DNA of 64,000 nucleotides, from NCBI GenBank assembly GCA_032622095.1, contig CP136061.1:37327797-37391796 (forward strand), read 5' to 3'. The notes under the pieces are model-generated. The model made no database searches, had not been told where the DNA came from, and was given only the letters and a program-made list of their open reading frames with translations. The translations under genes were made by a program, and so were the position numbers. The DNA comes from Siphonodentalium dalli (Eukaryota > Mollusca > Scaphopoda > Gadilida > Siphonodentaliidae). Below, in pieces: positions 57,501 through 64,000 of the stretch (its first letter is position 1; each line of letters opens with the position of its first letter).

Positions 57501-58660
57501 TCGGTTGGCCTATACGTTTAACATCCTAAATTTAGGAGAGCATATTTACAAAATGATAAGACAGAAGATGTGAACATAATATAATTGTTCTTGTTTTACC
57601 CTGTGCCAATGCATTCTCTTATATATGCGAGTCGACCATAGGTCGCCTCGCATATATAAGAGAATGCATTGGCCTAACAATGTTTTATCATTTTTTTTAA
57701 ATAAATGTTTCTTACAATTTTTAGGACATAAAATAAAAAACATCCATTACCCTGCAGGGAGCCCCACACATATATAGAAACATATAGAAGAGTGTCGTCT
57801 GCTCATGTTTGTCTGGGGCTCTGTATGGGTGAAATTATAAAATTGTTAAAGAAAAAATTATTAAAATTGTAAAAAATTGTTAGGCCAATGCATTCTCTTA
57901 TATATGCGAGGCGACCTATGGTCGACTCGCATATATAAGAGAATGCATTGGCACAGGGTAAAAAAATCAAGCTTTTTTTAATTTTTTGGTGCATGCAAAT
58001 ATTATACCAATCACAATATTAATCACACTATTAATATTACATAGCTGAGACATGTCACACGCATACGACCATACAGGCTCTGACATTTTCAAGTTTCAAT
58101 TGTTGCTGAATGTGAACATCTTTCATCCTCAATTTTGGTTATTTTTGGGGGACTTCCGTCAATGATTAGTGATAGATGTAAGCCTGTATATGTTGGCACC
58201 TATAATAGACAATCCAAGCAATCTAGAGTGTGTTTGGTCTGTAAGAATTGTGTGCTTACCCACAGGTCCCCAGAACAAGTTTTACTATGGTGGGGTCAAA
58301 TATTTTGTTTTGGGGACCTGTGAGCTTACCCTTGCGAACAAACCAATGACGTGCGTTATATACATAGTAACATACCCTCTCTATATCTATCGGGCGCTCT
58401 GTCTCTATCGCTCCACATCTTTCTTTCCTTAATATATTTTCCAATGTATGCTTTCTGATACCAAAGGTTGCATACATATATGGGTGGGCTTATTGCGATA
58501 CAAAGCGGCAACGAAATTAGAAAAACTGTTAGGCTCACACCTAATTTTAAATAACAATATGATTAACGAAGGCTTCTATCATAATTATGAGTTTTTCCCA
58601 AGCTCGCATCTCCAAGCTAATTGATGAAGATACAACAGACGTTGTATACACAGTAGGCCA
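57500..58660. repeat. segmental duplication unit 2
   Basis: Same order of landmarks as unit 1, but with hairpin element F2 where unit 1 has T2. The copy also has a short extra block near 58304-58350 (TTGGGGACCTGTGAGCTTAC) that forms an inverted pair with CACAGGTCCCCAGAAC at 58262. Substitutions are scattered, consistent with non-coding drift. Confidence 0.8.
57594..57964. mobile_element. hairpin MITE F2
   Basis: The ends TTTTACCCTGTGCCAATGC and GCATTGGCACAGGGTAAAA bound 371 bp. Hairpins lie at 57605-57673 and 57884-57952. The spacer is close to that of F1, including the CAGGGAGCCCCACACA...TCTGGGGCTCTG dyad. There is no piggyBac-like shell, so this may be the minimal mobile form. Confidence 0.8.
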
Positions 58661-59302
58661 GATTTTCCCGTCGTCCACATGAGCTAATTGTGGAGGACTA
58701 CGGTCGGGGTTGGTCTCCGATGTATCGGTCTCACCTGTCTTCCCACGGTCATTATTACCAATAAGCTCACTCACGCCAACTCTCATCCAATTAATATCCT
58801 ATTCATAAACGCCAGATCCCCTATAATTCAACTGTCAGCTCCTTTTTGATTTGGTTTATATTAGGCACTGGAAGGAAGTTCTGATTGTTGAATTAAAATT
58901 TAAAAACCCATATATATGTAAGGTAAGACGAAGCATGAGGATGTTAAATATGGGTCATGTCCTGCACCTGTGCCAAATAGGAGGATAGTAACCCCACACT
59001 CACCTTTTCGTAACAAATTTGCAAAGCCACATGAAACAGTAATAGAGCATATTATACTCTTTTTTTCAATCACCGTTTTATGTAAATGGCCGGGTTAGCA
59101 AATAAGGATATGTTTAAACTAACTAGATCAGATTTCAGACACGACTGTCAGTGTGTAAAGAAATCAAACACATGTATCACACGGACATCTCCTTTGATCT
59201 ATCTTGTATTATCCATCGTGGGTGCAACGAATTACATGACAGGAACAGCTCCGATCCGTTCAGTTGTATTTTGGGATATATTTGTATTCAGGGACCGTTC
59301 AT
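58661..59302. other. no recognised feature
   Basis: The plus-strand frame 59086-59352 (88 codons) has no recognised domain and runs into D3. Nothing else was noticed. Confidence 0.4.
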
Positions 59303-59306
59303 TTAA

Positions 59307-59560
59307 CCTTTCCATGACTGGAGCTTCTGAAATTTTGCGAAAGCACTGCTGAAGTAGTGATATGGGGGGCTAACCCCGGAATGGTAGAATAGACCGATAG
59401 GTCTATTCCTTCACCCCTCGCGAAAGGGAGCGTCACACATAAAGAGAATATATAGACCTAACAATATTTACATTGACATTTTAAGCCAATGCATTCTCTT
59501 ATATATGCGATGTTCCATATGGAAGACTAGCATTATATAAGATAATGCACTGGCACATGG
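59307..59560. mobile_element. diverged hairpin MITE, D3 (left part)
   Basis: TTAA at 59303 is followed by CCTTTCCATGACTGGAGC, like D2. A CTATTC hairpin-like block (GAATAGACC...GGTCTATTC) lies near 59387. One complete, diverged hairpin spans 59485-59553 (GCCAATGCATTCTC...GATAATGCACTGGC). The right end was not located; GTTTCATGACA near 59610 could be a remnant. Confidence 0.5.
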
Positions 59561-60043
59561 TATTTAATGTCATGAAAATGGAACCATATAGTCGGTTCTG
59601 TTTCATGACACTGCAATGCATATAAATGGTGAAAGAATATGATGAAATTGCAAGAACATTCCTTAGCATTTAAACAGATACATGACGTGTAACAAGAAAT
59701 TAAAACCATAAAATACCTTAGCGAACTTCAGACAGTAAGTAAATGCTGTAGACTCGTTGTGCGAGACCAAAAACGTATATTTCACATTGCTGAGGAATAT
59801 GAACAATGTCGGACACAACGTCAGTTCTATCTCGAGCGAACAGAGTGTACTGGAATTCGTAATTCCCTTGAGGGAGTTGATGTTGTTAAGTGGTGCCGGG
59901 TAGACATAACGCATTTTTAGGATAACGTTTGTACGCGTAGCGACATGCATACAGAATGAGAACCAAATAACTCAGCAATGTCCATGCAGGGTATACATGT
60001 TAAGTTCGGATTTGGATTCCGCCCGCCAATTTTTACATATTGA
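59561..60043. other. no gene; copy of a diverged direct repeat
   Basis: 59884-59970 (GTTAAGTGGTGCCGG...GATAACGTTTGTACGCGTAG, GAGAACCAAATAA) recurs at 61112-61203. ACTCGTTGTGCGAGACCAAA (59752) recurs near 61326 in a different order relative to the first block. No coding evidence was found. Confidence 0.5.
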
Positions 60044-60630
60044 GGAGGAGCGGATAGCTCAGTTGATTTGTGGGCCGACCTCTGAGCTACACCTTCGACA
60101 CGATCGAGGGTTCAAATCCGACAAAATATCGGTTTGGACTTTGTGTCGCCATCTGCATTCCCAGTACCATGGGCACCACAAATCAATCATCGATGCCACG
60201 ATCAGTGATCTGAGAAAGATTCCAGAAGCCAAAGAGTCTCAGACAAAATTTGAAAAAATGCGTACTGGACTAACTTCGTACCTCTGCTCCTCTCGTAATG
60301 TCATGACCAGGGATGACACTACACATGGCACACCGTCGGATCGGGAGTCGACTCTAATGGCTGTCCCGTGTGCAACAATGTGCGCACGTTAAAGATCCCT
60401 ACCGTGGCGAAGAAGTCACGGGTTCGGCAAAAAACTTCCTGGAAAAATTATGGATCTGCTCGATCCCGTCCTGTAAAAGCCACCATTGGTCACTAGGTCA
60501 CTAGGACGTAACAACTACAGATACTACAGATGTTATATGAAATTGTCTTGACTTGTGTTTAAATTATCTGTATTATGACAACTGCTCCGCGTGGGTGTAT
60601 TATGTCAATAAAAATGTTATGTTATTAGTT
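60044..60630 (+). mobile_element. tRNA-derived SINE, about 590 bp
   Basis: The head 60046-60121 resembles a tRNA: GGAGCGGATAGCTCAGTTGA holds box A and GGGTTCAAATCCG holds box B. The anticodon arm region does not fold as a functional tRNA and the body continues for about 500 bp, so it is a SINE rather than a tRNA gene. A conserved-looking core, GCGCACGTTAAAGATCCC (60380), follows, then a 3' tail GTCAATAAAAATGTTATG (60604). Assignment to a named SINE superfamily was not attempted. The 131-codon frame here is a shadow. Confidence 0.75.
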
Positions 60631-62553
60631 ATGGCCATTTTTTTGGGTGGTTAATCCAAGGTTGTCTAGCCTGTTATATTCTATGCTTTTGTTACTTTTA
60701 TCTTGACATATAAACTGCCGCAAGGTAAACTGCTCGGGACACCATTAGTGAAGTTTCCACCACCGGAGTCCAAGACATGGGTGCCTCTACTGTGGGACCG
60801 GGATACGCGAGCATCCCCCTGCTCATATATTATGGGCATCACAAAACTGACGCGAATCACTTTCCGACTGTTGGAAAGTTTGATGCGCCAATAATTCGAA
60901 AATTCCAACCTATATGGTGTGATGCATATTAAATTTACCGATTTCGGATATATCGATCTGGTTCATTTGGGGTAGGGGTGGGATCAGTGAGAAATTCTAA
61001 GTTGAATATTTATAATCATCACTAAATATATCGTCCGTGCCATTCAGATATGTTTAAATTTTGCTCCAGATATTCACATGGAAGCACCAATTCAGAATTT
61101 GTCATTCTGGTGTTAAGTGATGTCGGATAGATATAAAGCATTTTTTAAGATAACGTTTGTACACGTAGCGACATGGATTGAATACACAATGAGAACCAAA
61201 TAACAGAAATGTGCTGATATATAACTCTACCTTCACTTAATTTTGACGCGAATCGCTCTCAATAACCAGAACATGCTTCTATACTACAGATTGCCCTATC
61301 ATCCGCGCGGATTACCTGGATAAATGTTGTCTACTCGTTGTTCGAAACCAAAACCATCATTGAAGTTTAAATGTTCATTGTTCGCTACAAACGATCAGAG
61401 GGTCCTCCTTTCATCGCCACACACGATTAATTGTGTTCGATTCCTAGTTACATAATTAGTGCTCTGGCCTCTTCTACAAAGGACAAAACTGTTATCAAAT
61501 CGTGAATAGATTAGGACAGTGCTCGTAAACTTTAAACAAGATGCTTTGATCTGACTCAAATTATGATATATAGGAATTTAAGAGCCGGGTGGACAAACAA
61601 ACAAGCAATACAGCGGCATCCTTGATTGTTGAAAACACTCAGAAATGGATTTAATTTATTCTTCGCACCATTTACTTCGGGTAGGTGAGATTGGGCGTCC
61701 TGCGATGTTATACAACAAACTCTTCTAACTACTGTGATCTTGTCTCTATGAGAGATATATATTATAACGATAACACGACCATTCACCATCTGTCACGACA
61801 TAGATGGTCAGGACACTTCGACTTCTAAGGAACAATTTTGTTTTTTATGAGAAAAATCGCCTTAAGAAAAGAGTGACAGATGTTGTCTAAACACGTTAGA
61901 TAATGGTGGCTGGTTTTCGGCCTTTTCTGTCTGACTGTAACTGTCTGTCCCATAGAAGATGCGTCTGGCTAGCCGAAAAGAACAAACTGCCAAAGTATTG
62001 TCTGCATGCATCCATTGTGTTTGTTTAGTTGTGATACTTACCAATACAGTTTTTCGGACAAAACTTTTTGTTATCTATTTGAAAAAAGATACAATTGGCT
62101 CTTAAAGCTGGATATGGAGATCGATAATCAGACTGTGCCTTTTCCAACAACAAAGGAAACTCAGTGATCCGGTGGTGTTTTTTTTTTAGGAATGACGTTT
62201 TTTTTATATAGTTTATTATGCAAGATGTACATTGACATATAGCACCAGGTCCAGGCAACAGGCAAGCCTATATAAGCCCTGACCCATCGACAGAAAATAA
62301 CAAAACATTACATAACGTGACCAACACAAAAGTGCTCAAGTGCAAACACCGACCTATAGGCCTGTCTGTCTAGGTCATATGAATAATGGACGTTTCAGGT
62401 GGTGTGTGGGGGAAGGGGGGGGGGGGGGTTGAGCAGTAAAGGTGAATTCGGAGAAAAGATGTAACATTAAATGATATGACATGTATTTAGTATGAACTCA
62501 GTAAGGTAAACATATAGAACATACAACGAAGTCTTCATTTATGTGTGTATATC
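60631..62553. other. no supported gene; second copy of a direct repeat
   Basis: 61112-61203 repeats 59884-59970. A GC-richer stretch at 60710-60860 has open frames on both strands but no domain. T-runs lie near 62176-62206 and a G-run at 62413-62429. The frames at 61556-62258 (minus strand) are unremarkable. Confidence 0.45.
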
Positions 62554-62885
62554 GGTTTCCCAGCGGCTCAGTTGGTAAGGTTCATGGCGCATTAGGCCTA
62601 TTTAGCTTAACATAAACGTCCAGCAATGGCGAAGCTGGTTCTAATCCCGATAATGGCGGGATGGTGATCCACGCACAAAGAAGACAACCCGGTTCGTGTA
62701 TCTGGTTGCCAGTTGCTTTGCGGTTGGGGGGGGTCCGGTGATTTATACATGCAGTGGAGTGGTTTCCCGGTTAAATTAACCATATGTGCATGTGGTATTT
62801 CCTCCATCGGTAAAACTGACAATGTCGCGATATGGCCTTGAGCCTTAAACGACGATAAACGCCGAAATGTACCATCAAAGCTAAT
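62554..62885 (+). mobile_element. tRNA-derived SINE with stretched head
   Basis: GGTTTCCCAGCGGCTCAGTT carries box A and GGTTCTAATCCCG (62637) carries box B. They are about 70 bp apart, wider than in a tRNA, with an extra CATTAGGCCTATTTAGC block between. The body includes GCAGTGGAGTGGTTTCCCGG, ACTGACAATGTCGCGATATG and the 3' part TTAAACGACGATAAACGCCG. The minus-strand frame 62607-62921 is a shadow of the SINE. Confidence 0.65.
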
Positions 62886-63191
62886 GAAATGTCCCGATTG
62901 CTGGCACTTTCCGTTATTCATATAGTTGCATGTACTATAGGTTTTATGTTGTTAAAATTCAAAATGTGCATGAGTTTATGACAACTCAATTTATGAATTT
63001 ATGGATAATTATGTTTACATAATATATCGCAGTCGACTGGAGCAAGGAGGGTGGGCAATGCATCTCCTGTCATCCACCTGGGGTGCACAATTCATATATC
63101 GGCAGATCAGCATTGTTTATTGTCGTAAGATAATAGCATATCAAGTCCATGCAGTAGCTAAATAATTATGAACTTTGTCCTGGAAAGTGCT
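62886..63191. other. no recognised feature
   Basis: AT-rich spacer between SINE and H3. Nothing was recognised. Confidence 0.4.
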
Positions 63192-63195
63192 TTAA

Positions 63196-63641
63196 CCCTT
63201 TACCCAACAAAGCGGCCAAAAACGCCCAAATAAAGCTTCAAGAGCCTAAAATATCTTCGGTCTGTCTCAATAACACCATACACATATGGATATCATTGGA
63301 ACCGGTTCATTGACCACATTGTGATAGTTACAGTTATGCCCTGTGCCAATGCATTATCTTATATATGCGAGTCGACCATAGGTCGCCTCGCATATATAAG
63401 AGAATGTATTGGCCTAAACAAAATCTTTTTTAACACTTTTTCTTACATTCTTTAACAATTTTATAATGTTTTCTTACATTCTTTAACATTTTTTATAATC
63501 TTTTTCTACATTCTTTGACAATTTTATCATTTTTAATATGTGTTAAGCCAATGCATTCTCTTATATATGCGAGGCGACCTATGGTCGACTCGCATATATA
63601 AGAGAATGCATTGGCACAGGGCCGTTCTGTTGGGTAAAGGG
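63196..63641 (-). mobile_element. TTAA-flanked hairpin MITE, H3
   Basis: Same shell as H1 in reverse: CCCTTTACCCAACA at the left, TGTTGGGTAAAGGG at the right, TTAA at 63192-63195 and 63642-63645; 446 bp. Both hairpins are complete (63345-63413 and 63547-63615). The spacer is expanded by three copies of a TTTTCTTACATTCTTTAACA-type unit (63430-63525). Confidence 0.85.
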
Positions 63642-63645
63642 TTAA

Positions 63646-64000
63646 ATGATGTATGAGTACCAAAAATGTTGCCGTTTCGTCATTTATGGCAATACATGTA
63701 CCTCTGACTAACAATGTGACTTATCTGGGGGCTGTGCATGTCCCCGTTGCCCTTATTTACGTCCGCCCCCTTGCATACATAGTATAAACGTGCAGACCAT
63801 TATTATTTCCATGCATGATAGCGATAATTTCGATTACTCCAATAAGTTTTTTCGATGCATATATATTGTTCATATATACATATTAATACATATTTGTCAG
63901 CCTATCTGGATCACTGAATATCGTATTTACTAAGATTAACTTAAGGTATGAAGAATATGCGCCACTGAACGCAATGGAGATAATGGTTTCAAAATGATAT
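63646..64000. other. no recognised feature
   Basis: No gene or repeat structure was supported up to the window edge. Confidence 0.4.

Noticed and set aside
57127-57573. 148-codon plus-strand frame as a gene
   Set aside because: It is the longest frame, but it lies in a segmental duplication whose second copy does not keep the frame, and no domain is recognisable.
60046-60121. functional tRNA gene
   Set aside because: Box A and B are present, but the anticodon and acceptor stems do not pair convincingly and the sequence continues as a long SINE body.
62607-62921. 104-codon minus-strand frame as a gene
   Set aside because: It lies antisense within the SINE at 62554-62885.

Overview
This window looks like nuclear DNA from an invertebrate animal, most likely a marine mollusc or another lophotrochozoan. 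It is AT-rich and has no operons, no long open reading frames and no codon-biased blocks. It is packed with short non-autonomous transposons, tRNA-derived SINEs, and arrays of 160-190 bp repeats that end in a tetranucleotide (ACGG-type) tract and a short hairpin. That last layout recalls the bivalve 'pearl'/Helentron-like elements, but the taxonomic call is an inference from repeat style only.

No protein-coding gene can be supported. The longest open frames are about 100-150 codons, and most lie inside repeats. Three short frames (near 12.3-12.7, 31.1-31.4 and 60.7-60.9 kb) are recorded only as weak exon candidates. No transposase, reverse transcriptase or helicase remnant was recognised, so every mobile element here appears non-autonomous.

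Layout. 0.3-1.5 kb: an apparently exact 585-bp tandem duplication. 2.1-5.0 kb: nested inverted repeats containing a 1,056-bp hAT-type element with an 8-bp target duplication. 6.4-9.6 kb: pearl-like arrays with two tails, followed by a repeat with a tRNA-like head. 10.4-11.0 kb: the first TTAA-flanked element. 12.7-17.0 kb: four copies of family R and a 165-bp array carrying a YY1-like motif. 17.6-22.6 kb: a fold-back, then a tandem array split by two head-to-tail Harbinger-like elements that share TTA targets. 26-34 kb: TTAA elements M1, H1, N, P2 and M2, and a 0.7-kb-period array. 34.5-38.3 kb: hairpin element D2, a partial hAT copy and low-complexity tracts. 39.4-44.5 kb: a 1.1-kb-period array with TTAA elements M3 and M4 inserted in it. 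44.6-47.8 kb: a 24-bp minisatellite joined to a pearl-like array, hairpin element H2 and another inverted-repeat element. 48.5-59.6 kb: Q, T, F and D family MITEs and a tandem segmental duplication. 60.0-62.9 kb: two tRNA-derived SINEs. 63.2-63.6 kb: hairpin element H3.

The strongest signals are (1) a mobile module of two 69-bp near-perfect hairpins, reverse complements of each other, found in three different element shells; (2) at least five unrelated inverted-repeat families that all use TTAA targets, two of them confirmed by empty sites in neighbouring array copies; and (3) two places where elements sit side by side sharing one target copy. All names (P, M, H, N, Q, T, F, D, R, S, E, PL) are local labels coined here, and all alignments were made by eye.
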